A stretch of 64,000 nt of DNA, taken from NCBI RefSeq assembly GCF_011038845.1, contig NZ_JAAKDW010000011.1:1-64000 (forward strand), in the 5' to 3' direction. The notes below the pieces were generated by a model, which worked only from the letters and a program-made list of their open reading frames with translations, made no database searches and was not told where the DNA came from. The DNA comes from Enterococcus sp. ZJ1622. Its GTDB lineage: Bacteria > Bacillota > Bacilli > Lactobacillales > Enterococcaceae. The position numbers and the translations under genes are program-made. Shown one piece after another: positions 17,331 through 26,443 of the stretch. Position 1 is the first letter of the stretch, and each line of letters starts with the position of its first letter.

Positions 17331-19256
17331 ATGGAAAAGCCAACAAAAAAAGCATTCATTGCAACGATCGGCTGTTTGGTACTTATCGTTCTCGGTTTAT
17401 TTGTCCAACAACTCAATGTTGCTTTCACCCCGCTCTTTTATATCGGTGCAATCATTATCGGCGGTTATAAACAAACAAGTGAAGGTCTATCAGAACTATG
17501 GAATCATCGGACGTTGAATGTCGATCTTCTCATGGCACTCGCTGCAATCGGCGCTTGTCTGATCGGTAATTATTTCGAAGGTGCGATGCTGACATTCATT
17601 TTCTGTCTTAGTGGTGCTTTGGAAGAATACACGACGAGCAAAAGTCAAAAAGAAATCACCGCTCTGATGAACCTCCAGCCCCAAACAGCACAGCGTTTTT
17701 TATCAGATGGTGAATTGGAGGAAATCGACGTATCAAAATTGAACATCAACGATCGTGTCTTCGTCGCAAAAGGTGCGGCGATCCCTATTGACGGCGTGCT
17801 GGAAAGTGACCAGGCAGCGATCGATGAAGCAGCAATCAGTGGTGAATCGATCCCTATTGAAAAAAGACTTGGCGATGAAGTCTATGCTGGCACGTTAAAT
17901 CAAGGGAATCCATTGACGCTCCGAGTGACGAAGACAAGTTCTGAGACAGTCTTTGCAAAAATCATTCAGTTAGTAGAAGAAGCGCAAAATACACCGACAC
18001 AAACAGCTTCATTTATCGAACGTATCGAGAACACATATGTCAAACTGATCCTGATCTCGGTTCCGCTGATGATTTTGCTCCCTCATTACTTTCTTGGATG
18101 GTCTTGGGAAGAAAGCTTTTATCGCGGGATGGTCTTATTAGTCGTCGCTTCCCCTTGTGCGCTCGTTGCCTCTGCTACACCGGCATCCTTAGCTGCTCTC
18201 TCCAATTCTGCCAAGAATGGGATACTGATCAAGGGAGGCATTTATTTAGAACAGTTATCTGAATTAAAAGCCATTGCCTTTGATAAAACAGGAACATTAA
18301 CTAGAGGAAAGCCAGTCGTCACTGATACCTTTTTCTTCAAGGATCAAGAACTTGCACAACAAATCCTTGTCGCCATGGAAAAAAAGACGACACATCCGCT
18401 TGCTAGCGCGATCTTGAATCATTTTGACTTGCAGCTGCCAAAAGAGATCCAACAATTACCAATCGAAGAAGTCACTGGTTTCGGACTGAAAACCCGCTAT
18501 CAAGAAGCAGAATGGAAAGTCGGTAAACATGCCTATGATCCTAAAAAAATGAACGTCACACCAGCAACAAAAGAAAAAATCAAACAGTTAGAAGAGCAAG
18601 GAAAAACTGTTATCTTTCTATCAAGAGATGACGAATTGATCGCTGTTTTAGGTCTATTGGACATCCCTAAACCTAATACCAAAAATGTCATTTCTTATTT
18701 TCGAGCACAAAATATCCATACAAGTATGATTACAGGCGATAATGTTGGAACGGCAAAGGCGATCGCAGAACAAGTAGGCATCAATCATTGCTATGCAGGT
18801 TGTACGCCTTCCGAAAAAACAGCGCAAATCCAAAAAGAAAAAGAGCAATACAAAGTCAATGCAATGGTTGGCGATGGCGTCAATGATGCGCCTGCCCTTG
18901 CGGCTGCCAGTATCGGTGTGGCCATGGGACAAGGAACAGATGCCGCAATGGATATTGCTGATATCGTTCTCATCAAGAATGATTTAAGCAAATTAGCCTA
19001 CAGTCATCGGTTATCTTTGAAAATGCGGCGGATCATCAAACAAAACATCGTCTTCTCTGTTTCTGTGATTGTTTTATTGATCTTGTCGAATTTTCTCCAG
19101 TTTTTGAATTTGCCATTGGGAGTGGTCGGCCATGAAGGAAGTACGATTTTAGTCATTTTGAACGGTCTTCGTCTACTAAGACCTTTACCTATGCAAAACA
19201 AAAAAGAAAAAAGATGTGCTTCCTGTCCGTTATATAAGGCAAATTTTCTCCGTTAA
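17331..19256 (+). CDS. P1B-4-type metal-translocating ATPase, probably Fe(II) efflux (PfeT/FrvA-like)
   Basis: A 641-residue membrane ATPase. The phosphorylation site is DKTGTLT (318-324), the transmembrane metal site is SPC (274-276), the actuator motif is SGES near 170, and the hinge is GDGVNDAPAL. The SPC motif together with HEGST in the last membrane segments marks the P1B-4 class (Co/Fe/Zn). There is no N-terminal metal-binding domain, as in Bacillus PfeT and Listeria FrvA, which export ferrous iron. A near-perfect Fur box upstream supports iron. In B. subtilis Fur activates pfeT from a site upstream of the promoter, and the layout here is compatible with that. The C-terminal CASC could add a metal site. 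Substrate is inferred. Confidence 0.88.
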   Translation: MEKPTKKAFIATIGCLVLIVLGLFVQQLNVAFTPLFYIGAIIIGGYKQTSEGLSELWNHRTLNVDLLMALAAIGACLIGNYFEGAMLTFIFCLSGALEEYTTSKSQKEITALMNLQPQTAQRFLSDGELEEIDVSKLNINDRVFVAKGAAIPIDGVLESDQAAIDEAAISGESIPIEKRLGDEVYAGTLNQGNPLTLRVTKTSSETVFAKIIQLVEEAQNTPTQTASFIERIENTYVKLILISVPLMILLPHYFLGWSWEESFYRGMVLLVVASPCALVASATPASLAALSNSAKNGILIKGGIYLEQLSELKAIAFDKTGTLTRGKPVVTDTFFFKDQELAQQILVAMEKKTTHPLASAILNHFDLQLPKEIQQLPIEEVTGFGLKTRYQEAEWKVGKHAYDPKKMNVTPATKEKIKQLEEQGKTVIFLSRDDELIAVLGLLDIPKPNTKNVISYFRAQNIHTSMITGDNVGTAKAIAEQVGINHCYAGCTPSEKTAQIQKEKEQYKVNAMVGDGVNDAPALAAASIGVAMGQGTDAAMDIADIVLIKNDLSKLAYSHRLSLKMRRIIKQNIVFSVSVIVLLILSNFLQFLNLPLGVVGHEGSTILVILNGLRLLRPLPMQNKKEKRCASCPLYKANFLR

Positions 19257-19375
19257 TGTGCCATTTGTGTCAATTTTCTATGAATCCATCCTCCTGATTG
19301 ATTTTCATTCATCGTTTTTTGAAACTTTTATAAAACGTGTTATGATTATTTGAAAGAAAGTGAGGGTTATGATTC

Positions 19376-19816
19376 ATGGAAAGTTGGCTTTTTTTAGGAT
19401 TGATTTTACTAGTCGCATTTCTGGCAAAAAACCAGAGCCTGCTGATAGCAACAGCTTTTGTTTTATTCGTTAAACTGATTCCTGCATCCAAAACATTTTT
19501 CCCCTGGCTTCAAGGCAAAGGAATCAAGATCACTGCAGCGATCTTGATTCCTATCGCAACAGGAGAAATCGGCCTGAAAGATCTAATGGATGCTTTCAAA
19601 TCTCCGATGGGTTGGATAGCTATCTTTTGTGGTGGTTTAGTCGCAGTGTTATCATCTAAAGGTGTAGGGTTAATTGCGACCGACCCGCAAATTACCGTAG
19701 CTCTTGTGTTTGGAACAATTCTAGGTGTCGTTTTCTTGAAAGGGATCGCTGCAGGGCCTGTGATTGCTTCTGGGATTGCTTATTGTATCATGCAATTATT
19801 TTCTTTTGGTAAGTAA
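19376..19816 (+). CDS. DUF441 (UPF0756) membrane protein
   Basis: A 146-residue, four-helix hydrophobic protein matching the DUF441 pattern ([22 protein letters not shown]..., [32 protein letters not shown]). Its function is unknown; the family is widespread in Firmicutes. The start is ATG after a GTGAGGG-like site. It follows the ATPase by 119 bp and may or may not share its transcript. Confidence 0.88.
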   Translation: MESWLFLGLILLVAFLAKNQSLLIATAFVLFVKLIPASKTFFPWLQGKGIKITAAILIPIATGEIGLKDLMDAFKSPMGWIAIFCGGLVAVLSSKGVGLIATDPQITVALVFGTILGVVFLKGIAAGPVIASGIAYCIMQLFSFGK

Positions 19817-19924
19817 AGTTCTTCTTGTATGAACTTCTCATCCCATGATTTTCAGGAATGTTTTTGGAAATTCTTAACATACGGTTGTACCGATTCCGTG
19901 CTATACTGACAGCGAGGTGATAGA

Positions 19925-20053
19925 ATGTTAGAAAAATTGAAGTATTTCTTAGGAACGATCGGTTGGTTTCTTTTAGCTGTATTGTTGATTCTAGGGCTAG
20001 CCTACCTTCTTTTCCCAGACTTGATCCAAAATGTTTTTGATGCCAAATTTTAA
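19925..20053 (+). CDS. 42-residue single-pass membrane peptide
   Basis: ATG at 19925 follows GCGAGGTGAT, a good ribosome site at correct spacing. The peptide (MLEKLKYFLGTIGWFLLAVL...PDLIQNVFDAKF) has one clear hydrophobic helix (about residues 10-31) flanked by charged ends. It matches no family I know. It could be an accessory subunit or a regulatory membrane peptide. It is too short for most gene finders, but start signal and composition support it. Confidence 0.6.
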   Translation: MLEKLKYFLGTIGWFLLAVLLILGLAYLLFPDLIQNVFDAKF

Positions 20054-20092
20054 ATCTGTAAAAAAGTCTGGGCAAAAGAGCCCGGCCTTGCG

Positions 20093-20150
20093 AAATAAGC
20101 CAAGATCCCTGAAAATCGCCTTTTGAATTTTTGCGGATCTTGGCTTATTT
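20093..20150. repeat. Long perfect palindrome (16-bp arms)
   Basis: AAATAAGCCAAGATCC (20093-20108) is repeated inverted at 20135-20150, with a 26-nt middle that itself has AAAAT/ATTTT arms. A smaller GGGC/GCCC hairpin lies at about 20070-20083. The T tail is weak on the plus strand, so this may be a terminator, a protein site or a REP-like element. Confidence 0.7.
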
Positions 20151-20451
20151 ATGAAGCTGTTTTCTCTTCTTTCACCGTTTATTCAGCTGTAAGACGCATG
20201 GCAAAATTTGGTTTTACTTTTTGGCTACGATACTTTTTCTTTTTGGCTCACGCCCTCTTTTTTGTTATACTAGATGATAGTGGGAAGGAAATCTCCCTCT
20301 TTAAACAAACACACTAAACGTTGTCACGAGAGTGTAATATTTAGTCAAAACAATATATCTCAGGGAAATGGGAGCTCGAGTGATTGATTTTTTTCTAATA
20401 AAGCTTTCGTTTCAACATCCATATGTTTCACTTATAGAAAGGAAGACGCTC

Positions 20452-20721
20452 ATGGAAACCTTTGAAGGTCTTTTAATTGATACTTATGTTTTACAGGAAC
20501 AGCCGATGATGTTGACTGGTTTGAACTTGCAGCTGGAAGACCGAGTGATCAACGGACTTCTTAAAGATCGCTATTTAGCAAAATACATTTTACGCTTGCC
20601 CTTAAATAAATATGTTTTGGAAGTCAGCGGCAAATGGAACCGACGCAATCAGCTAGTCATCAAAAAGATGATCATCAAAAACATCGATGAATACATCAAA
20701 ATCATCGGCACGCCAGAGTAA
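20452..20721 (+). CDS. Conserved-looking hypothetical protein, 89 residues
   Basis: The ATG at 20452 has AAGGAAG 9 nt upstream; an in-frame extension to 20368 lacks a site. The protein (METFEGLLIDTYVLQEQPMML...NIDEYIKIIGTPE) is basic, has no membrane segment and alternates short strands and helices. I do not recognise the family. The gene is monocistronic, with a small GGGAT/ATCCC hairpin and T tract at 20791-20810 downstream. Confidence 0.6.
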   Translation: METFEGLLIDTYVLQEQPMMLTGLNLQLEDRVINGLLKDRYLAKYILRLPLNKYVLEVSGKWNRRNQLVIKKMIIKNIDEYIKIIGTPE

Positions 20722-20819
20722 CGCGAACATTCCAAGCAATTCTGGTTATAAAATAACTTATGTTTTAAATAGTTTGAACGGTTGATTTCAGGGATCCGTA
20801 TCCCTTTTCAAAAAAAACT

Positions 20820-20847
20820 TTGCAAACGGTTCTCTTTGTTATATAAT
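20820..20847 (+). promoter_or_regulatory. Promoter of candidate sRNA
   Basis: TTGCAA, 16 bp, TATAAT. No ORF follows; a terminator lies about 60 bp after the predicted start. Confidence 0.7.
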
Positions 20848-20854
20848 GTTTTAG

Positions 20855-20946
20855 TACCAAACAATCCCATTCAAATTTTGTTTAAATAGATAAATAATAC
20901 TCGTTTGGTTAAACGCTATTGCCTCCCACAATAGCGTTTTCTTATT
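20855..20946 (+). ncRNA. Candidate small RNA with CCUCCCA terminator loop
   Basis: A strong promoter and an 11-bp terminator stem (20911-20921 and 20929-20939, then T-rich) frame an RNA of about 90 nt with no start codon or ribosome site. ACCAAAC near the 5' end can pair with GTTTGGT just before the terminator. The terminator loop CCTCCCA could pair with Shine-Dalgarno sequences, as C-rich loops do in several Gram-positive sRNAs. The rest of the gap 20722-21105 holds the rpsT promoter. Confidence 0.55.
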
Positions 20947-21016
20947 TTTCCATCGCTTGATGATGAAAAAAATCCTCGCGATGTCCTGTTAAGGAAAAAA
21001 ACTTGTCATGTTCATA

Positions 21017-21045
21017 TTGCAATACAAGCCGGCTTTAGGTATAAT
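21017..21045 (+). promoter_or_regulatory. rpsT promoter
   Basis: TTGCAA, 17 bp, TATAAT, with a leader of about 55 nt before the ATG. Confidence 0.85.
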
Positions 21046-21105
21046 AATGAATGTTGAATTATGCGGTAACTCGCGTAAGAACTTAAATTATCGGAGGTGA
21101 AACAA

Positions 21106-21360
21106 ATGCCAAACATTGAATCTGCAATCAAACGTGTTCGCACAAGCGAAAACGCGAATGTAAAAAATTCATCTCAAACAAGCGCTATGCGTACTGCAAT
21201 CAAAAAATTTGAAGATGCTGTAGCTTCAGGTGCTGACAACGTAGATGCGTTATATAAAGAAGCTGTTAAAGCTGTTGATATGGCTGAATCAAAAGGTCTG
21301 ATCCACAAAAACAAAGCTAACCGCGACAAATCTCGTTTAAGCAAAAAAATCGCTAAATAA
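21106..21360 (+). CDS. rpsT: 30S ribosomal protein S20
   Basis: An 84-residue basic protein with the S20 pattern ([15 protein letters not shown]...[32 protein letters not shown]). It binds 16S rRNA early in small-subunit assembly. The ATG at 21106 is chosen for GGAGGTGAAACAA in front; the in-frame GTG three codons upstream overlaps that site. It is monocistronic, with its own promoter and a GGCC/GGCC terminator at 21364-21388. Confidence 0.97.
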   Translation: MPNIESAIKRVRTSENANVKNSSQTSAMRTAIKKFEDAVASGADNVDALYKEAVKAVDMAESKGLIHKNKANRDKSRLSKKIAK

Positions 21361-21362
21361 AG

Positions 21363-21388
21363 AAATCGGCCTCGGCCGGTTTTTTTAT
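21363..21388 (+). terminator. rpsT terminator
   Basis: AATCGGCC/GGCCGGTT with a 2-nt loop and seven T. Confidence 0.85.
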
Positions 21389-21573
21389 TTAGCTGATTTC
21401 TTGATTATGTACAGCAAATACCATTCCCATCACACCAAAAAGAATGCGCCCAACGCTTCTTGCTGTGATGAGAACCACCATCTGCTGATCAAATTAAGAA
21501 CCGAACTTTCCTACTAGCTTTTCCTGTATCCCCTCTTGTCTATTTCTCCAAATGAACACACTCCGTTTTACGG

Positions 21574-22617
21574 CTACTGTTGCAATAGTTCCCCTGTACG
21601 CAACACGAACAGCTGGAAGCTCAATTCTTTTTCGATTTGCCCGCTTTTTATTTGATAATCCATTTCCACCAACTGATCAAATAGCTGTACGAGCAATGCC
21701 TCATCGAATTTCCGTACTTCCTGCATGGCCAGTTTCACACGATAAGGATGGATTTTCAGTGTTTCTGCAATATTGGCTTGCTGATAACCGATCTTCACTA
21801 AAAACTTAGTTTGGAGAAACAGTCGCAACTGCGAAAGCAAGATCGCATTGATCTTGATCGTTTCCTCTCCTTGTGTGACTAAATCTCCGTATAACCGAAG
21901 TGCCAGTTCTGTCTGACCGCTTAAGATATACTGCGTCATATCAAAAATATTATGCTCTAATGTTTTTGGTACTAACTGCTCTACTTCACGAACGGTGACC
22001 GTTTGTTGGTCTTGTCCATAAAGGATCAGTTTCTGCAGTTCCCTCATCATCTTGGACAGATCCAGATCTGTCAACCGCAGCAGTAAATCGATTGCTTTTC
22101 GGTCCATTTTCAATGAAGTATTTTCTAGCGTATGGATCAAATACTGACGAACTTCTTTTTCGCTCAAGCGCTGGACGTCGATCACTACAGCTGCTTTTTT
22201 TAGCTGTTTCGTGACTTTTTTTCGTTCGTCTAATTTCTCATAAGGGGCAAAAAACACCAGAACAGTCGATTCTAGCGGCTGCTTCAAATAATCGACAAGT
22301 AAATCCGTATTCTGTTCAATACCGTTATTTACTTTCTCACTTGTCAAAAAGTAAGGATTCTCCACAAAAACAAGACGCTGATCCCCAAAGAAAGGCAAGG
22401 TCTCTGCTTCTGCCACGACTTCGTCCAAACTCGAATTTTCCATATCAAAACTCAAAAAATTCAAATCATCTTCACTGTCTACTTTGATTTTCTTCAATAT
22501 CTCTTCTCGTACCTGATCTTGTAAAAATTTTTCTGTTCCCAGCACAAGATAGCAGGGAGAAAGTTTTTCATTACGGATTTTTTGCAGATCTGCTTGTACA
22601 CTCACGTTACTCACCAC
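21574..22617 (-). CDS. holA: DNA polymerase III delta subunit (clamp loader)
   Basis: A 347-residue HolA: part of the clamp-loader complex that opens the beta ring at primed DNA. Recognisable are the N-terminal AAA+-like fold without Walker motifs (SPCYLVLGTEKFLQDQVREEIL), the central FFAPYEKLDERKKVTKQLKK, and the C-terminal collar helices. It follows comEC by 36 bp on the same strand, the usual order in Firmicutes (comEABC then holA), so it can be read from the com operon and probably also has a promoter of its own. It converges with rpsT. Confidence 0.93.
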   Translation of the reverse strand: MVSNVSVQADLQKIRNEKLSPCYLVLGTEKFLQDQVREEILKKIKVDSEDDLNFLSFDMENSSLDEVVAEAETLPFFGDQRLVFVENPYFLTSEKVNNGIEQNTDLLVDYLKQPLESTVLVFFAPYEKLDERKKVTKQLKKAAVVIDVQRLSEKEVRQYLIHTLENTSLKMDRKAIDLLLRLTDLDLSKMMRELQKLILYGQDQQTVTVREVEQLVPKTLEHNIFDMTQYILSGQTELALRLYGDLVTQGEETIKINAILLSQLRLFLQTKFLVKIGYQQANIAETLKIHPYRVKLAMQEVRKFDEALLVQLFDQLVEMDYQIKSGQIEKELSFQLFVLRTGELLQQ

Positions 22618-22653
22618 TTTCAGATTTATCCTACCATGAGAAGAAGCGAATTG

Positions 22654-24930
22654 CTAGTCTATCATCGTTTGCAACTTTCCCTCAGGATACCAGATAGGAT
22701 GCCATTTATAATTGATCATTCCTTGTTCGTCTGTTCGTAACGTCATCATCTGGTTTTCTTCCAGCGCTGTCAATACCTCTTCATGAGGATGACCATAGCG
22801 ATTGTTCTTCCCACAAGAAACAATCCCATGCCTAGCTTCGATTTGGGTAAGAACACTTGAATCTGTCGAACTACGACTGCCATGGTGCCCTAGCTTGACC
22901 ACATCGGCTCTCAAGTGCGGGTATGTTCTGACGATTTCTCTCTCCATCTCCTGATCTAAATCTCCCAGAAATAAAAATTTCAATCCTTGATGTTCCAGCC
23001 ATAGCCCGATCGAATCTTCATTTTTTCCTTCACCATTTTGATTGGGTGTCAAAACGAAAAACTCGAAAAAGCCGGAAATCTGATCGCTTTGTTTCACTTC
23101 AATGATCATTGTTCCTTGGCTAGCCAATTGCATCAGTTTTTCTTTGAGCGGTGGCTTTGTTCCGGCTCCCCAACCGATATAGATAGTGTCGATGACAAAA
23201 TGTTTCGCTAACGTCTTTAGCTCCCCCACATGGTCTGTGTCATCATGTGTGAGGATCAGTTTGTTGATTCGAGAGATCCCCTGCCCTTTTAGAAAGGGAA
23301 CGACATTATATTCTGCATATGGCTTCGTCACACGTTTTTGCCAAGCTTCTCCTTCAAACGACAATTTACCTCCTGTATCGATCAGTACGATCTCTTGGTA
23401 TCGGGGACTCCTTAACAATATACTATCACCCTGCCCTACATCGATATAAGAAATTGACGATGACGAATCAAAAAAGCGGGAAAAGACAAATACTGAAGAA
23501 AAGGAAATAGATAAAAATAAGGTCTTGACTGGCTTTTTTCTCATTTTTTCCTGTACTACCAAAATAGCCAAAACATAACTTAACAATAAATAAATAGAAG
23601 GCTTTCCTATAATTAGTTTAGCAAAAGCAAATCTGCCAGCAAACTGCTCGAACATCTCCAAACCACTTTCAAAGAGCAAAAGCGAAGAATCCGGCAAGAA
23701 CTGTCCGAAAGAAAATAAAAACACGGTCACAGGTAACAAGATATACTTGAAAAACGAAGAAAACATGAAAGTCAAAAGACCTGAAAAAATCGGCCATTCA
23801 TAGAAATGCCAGACTGTGATAGGCATGATCGCTAGACTAAAAACCCCGCCAGAAACGAACCGATGCAGCAAGCTGCCTTTTCCGGCGGGAATCATGATGA
23901 TCATGAAACTTATCAAAAAACTAAGCTGCCCGCCAACTTGAAGAATACTCAAAGGTTCGATCAGCAAAACTAGCCACAGTGTAAGTGCATACAAATCAAG
24001 TGATGAACATTTTAGACCGAGAAGCTTCGTGGCTAACTGAAGTAAAAATAAAATCCCAGCTCGTAAAACAGAAACAGAGCCGCCCGCTATCCCGAAATAC
24101 CCGATCGTCAAAACAGTCATTGGTAAAATACTGACTTCCAATGTAAAGCCGCTTCGTCGAAAAAGATAATACATCCAGCCTAAATAACATTGTATATGCA
24201 TACCAGAAAGGCTGAATAAATGAAGTAAGCCAGTTTCCTTGAAAATTTCTTCTGAATCGGCAAATCGCGCATCTTTAAAGCCAAACAAAAGCGCATTGAG
24301 ATAGATCCCTGTTTTTTCTGGGAAGTTGTTTTGGACAAACGAGAGGAACGTCCCTCTTTTTCTTTGCAAAAAATTTCTCCATGTATTCCTATAATCGATC
24401 TTTTCGATATGTGTCACTTTGAAGCGTCCAGCGATTCGATGGACCTTGTCATAATGGATTTGATCGAATCCATACTGATTTCGCTGCGGTTCAGCTATTA
24501 TATACTCTCCAGAAGCGGTCAACTCGATGTCTTTTCCTCGAAAAGACAGCCATTCATGGATTTCTTCTTCCTTTTCTGCATAATAGCTGAGCTGTACTTT
24601 CTGATTTTCTCCGACTAGACGTCCAGCCACTGTTAGATGATTCCCATTTGTCCGAAGCGTGTCCATCGAGAGCAGGAAATGTTCCTTTTTTTCTTCTATA
24701 TTGACTTCAGGAGATTCCAAACGCCAGCACGAAACTAGCACGAAGAAACTGAAAAACAAACAGAGACAGGTGATTTCTCTGCCTTCTTTAACGGTAACCC
24801 AGAAAAAAAGTCCGACAAGAACCACTCGATAATACCAATCATCCGTATAATAAAACAAACAGATACCTATCGAAGTCATTGCCGGAAAAATCAGCCGATT
24901 CTGGACTTGCTCGCCTAAATCTCTATACAT
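22654..24930 (-). CDS. comEC: ComEC/Rec2 DNA-uptake channel
   Basis: A 758-residue protein that forms the membrane channel for single-stranded DNA during transformation. The N-terminal half has the soluble OB-like region and many membrane helices with the competence-domain core (LHLFSLSGMHIQCYLG near 240). The C-terminal domain is a metallo-beta-lactamase fold with LTHDDTDHVGE and GHHGSRSS, proposed to degrade the non-transported strand. The length is normal with no internal stop, so the gene looks intact. It overlaps comEB by 8 bp. Confidence 0.93.
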   Translation of the reverse strand: MYRDLGEQVQNRLIFPAMTSIGICLFYYTDDWYYRVVLVGLFFWVTVKEGREITCLCLFFSFFVLVSCWRLESPEVNIEEKKEHFLLSMDTLRTNGNHLTVAGRLVGENQKVQLSYYAEKEEEIHEWLSFRGKDIELTASGEYIIAEPQRNQYGFDQIHYDKVHRIAGRFKVTHIEKIDYRNTWRNFLQRKRGTFLSFVQNNFPEKTGIYLNALLFGFKDARFADSEEIFKETGLLHLFSLSGMHIQCYLGWMYYLFRRSGFTLEVSILPMTVLTIGYFGIAGGSVSVLRAGILFLLQLATKLLGLKCSSLDLYALTLWLVLLIEPLSILQVGGQLSFLISFMIIMIPAGKGSLLHRFVSGGVFSLAIMPITVWHFYEWPIFSGLLTFMFSSFFKYILLPVTVFLFSFGQFLPDSSLLLFESGLEMFEQFAGRFAFAKLIIGKPSIYLLLSYVLAILVVQEKMRKKPVKTLFLSISFSSVFVFSRFFDSSSSISYIDVGQGDSILLRSPRYQEIVLIDTGGKLSFEGEAWQKRVTKPYAEYNVVPFLKGQGISRINKLILTHDDTDHVGELKTLAKHFVIDTIYIGWGAGTKPPLKEKLMQLASQGTMIIEVKQSDQISGFFEFFVLTPNQNGEGKNEDSIGLWLEHQGLKFLFLGDLDQEMEREIVRTYPHLRADVVKLGHHGSRSSTDSSVLTQIEARHGIVSCGKNNRYGHPHEEVLTALEENQMMTLRTDEQGMINYKWHPIWYPEGKLQTMID

Positions 24931-25414
24931 GTTCTCCTGTGAGTTCTTTTTGCAGCTTCGAAAAGTGTTTCGAATCCAAAGCTACCTGATGCACTGTAGC
25001 ACCCATTTGCTCGATCAATGCTTGAGCGTAAGAGTCATTTCGGTAGTCATGCAGATAATTGATCCTTTTCACACCTGCTTGAAGAAGTGCTTTCGTACAA
25101 GCCAGACAAGGGAAATGAGTCACGTAGATCTCTGACCCTTCTGTTGGGATACCAAGTTTCGCACACTGCAGCAATGCGTTCATTTCTGCGTGGATCGTAC
25201 GTAAACAATGGCCATCTACCACATAACAGCCTTCATCGATGCAATGGACATCCCCGCTGACTGCCCCATTGTACCCTCCGGCAATGATCCTTTTTTCTCT
25301 TACCAGAGTGGCGCCGACTTCTAAACGCGTACAAGTACTTCTCAAAGATAATAATACAGCTTGGGCCATGAAATACTGATCCCAGGGAATACGTTCATTG
25401 CTCATTTTAGTCAC
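24923..25414 (-). CDS. comEB: ComEB, dCMP-deaminase-family protein
   Basis: 163 residues. The zinc-deaminase motifs are HAEMNAL (catalytic Glu) and PCLACTKAL (two Cys). The family converts dCMP to dUMP; the gene is a fixed member of the com operon, though Bacillus ComEB is not needed for DNA uptake. It sits 2 bp after comEA and overlaps comEC. Confidence 0.92.
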   Translation of the reverse strand: MTKMSNERIPWDQYFMAQAVLLSLRSTCTRLEVGATLVREKRIIAGGYNGAVSGDVHCIDEGCYVVDGHCLRTIHAEMNALLQCAKLGIPTEGSEIYVTHFPCLACTKALLQAGVKRINYLHDYRNDSYAQALIEQMGATVHQVALDSKHFSKLQKELTGEHV

Positions 25415-25416
25415 CT

Positions 25417-26106
25417 CTATAATCTTTCTATAGTTATTGTAACGAAGTCTCTTAGTTTTTCAACCGTCTTTGTCCCGATTCCAGATATTTTCTGCAAATC
25501 TTCTATTTTCTGGAAAGAACCGTTTTCCTCTCTATAACGAATGATTTCCTGGGCTTTTTTCTCTCCAATGCCGGGAATTTGTTGTAATTTTGGCGCATCA
25601 GCTGTATTGATGTTTATTTTCCCTTCAGAGGATTCGTCTGATTCGGTCAGCTCAGTCGATTGAATCAAAGTCTCAGGTATTTCTTCTCCGATTCTCGGTA
25701 CATAGATGATCTCCTGATCGGATACTTTCGCTGCAAAATTGATCTGTGTGACATCTGCTTCTTCCGTAAGCCCCCCAGCTCTCTCTAACAATTCGTAAAC
25801 ACGTTCTTGAGCAGAAAACGGGTAAACACCTGGCTGCTGCACACTTCCCTTTATATCAGCGTAGAGAGCCGTTGGAACAGTTGCTTCTTGTTCAGTTCTA
25901 TTTTCTTGTAACTCTTCTGTCTCATTCATGATCGGTCCACTCGTGGCCAAATAGCTGCTGTCTGCAACAGACAGATGTTTTTCGTCTGAGGCAAGAAACA
26001 TCCGCTGCAAAATGATACCGCAGAAAAAACAAAGGATAAAAAGAACTGCTGCAATTCCAAAAAAAATTCGTGGCGAGGCAAGTAATTTCTGGCTGATTTT
26101 TTCCAT
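25417..26106 (-). CDS. comEA: ComEA DNA-binding receptor
   Basis: 229 residues: one N-terminal membrane anchor (about residues 13-37), an acidic linker, a SLBB-like segment (about 75-140, ADIKGSVQQPGVYPF), and a C-terminal helix-hairpin-helix domain (about 165-229, INTADAPKLQQIPGIGEKKAQEII and a second HhH). It captures double-stranded DNA outside the membrane and hands it to ComEC. The ATG at 26106 has no clear ribosome site; the strong AAGGAG upstream serves a 4-codon ORF (ATGATAGACGAGTGA) ending 24 bp earlier. Confidence 0.9.
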   Translation of the reverse strand: MEKISQKLLASPRIFFGIAAVLFILCFFCGIILQRMFLASDEKHLSVADSSYLATSGPIMNETEELQENRTEQEATVPTALYADIKGSVQQPGVYPFSAQERVYELLERAGGLTEEADVTQINFAAKVSDQEIIYVPRIGEEIPETLIQSTELTESDESSEGKININTADAPKLQQIPGIGEKKAQEIIRYREENGSFQKIEDLQKISGIGTKTVEKLRDFVTITIERL

Positions 26107-26268
26107 TGGTTGTGTCGTGAAATGATCACTCGTCTATCATTTCATTCTCCTTTCTACGTTTATCGAAAGATTTTCCTGTCAGAAAAAGGCCTTTCACTAT
26201 TAATTACGTAAATCTAGCCCGATTTTTTTCTTCTTCAATGATTTTTTTGCTTTTGGTGCAAAAAATAA

Positions 26269-26442
26269 GGAGGTTGTGAAAGAGACGTTCAGCTTTGAGG
26301 GCCAAGTAGGTACGTTGCATCATCGAATCACTGATGTTCTTCGTTATTTAACGCAATAAGAAAAATTTTGTGAAAATGACTTCTCACATTTTCGCATAAA
26401 TTAGGCTTATCTCCGAAAAGTTGGCACTGGAACACCGTGAAT
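26269..26442 (+). repeat. Hairpin repeat, unit A (26-kb cluster)
   Basis: It opens GGAGGTTGTGA and closes GGAACACCGTGAATC. A hairpin GTGAAAATG/CATTTTCGC closes on ACTTCTCA, a variant of the family's apical loop. It is the longest and least regular unit. Confidence 0.65.
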
Positions 26443-26443
26443 C

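Noticed and set aside
21552-21809. Plus-strand ORF opposite holA
   Set aside because: Antisense to a conserved gene; no ribosome site.
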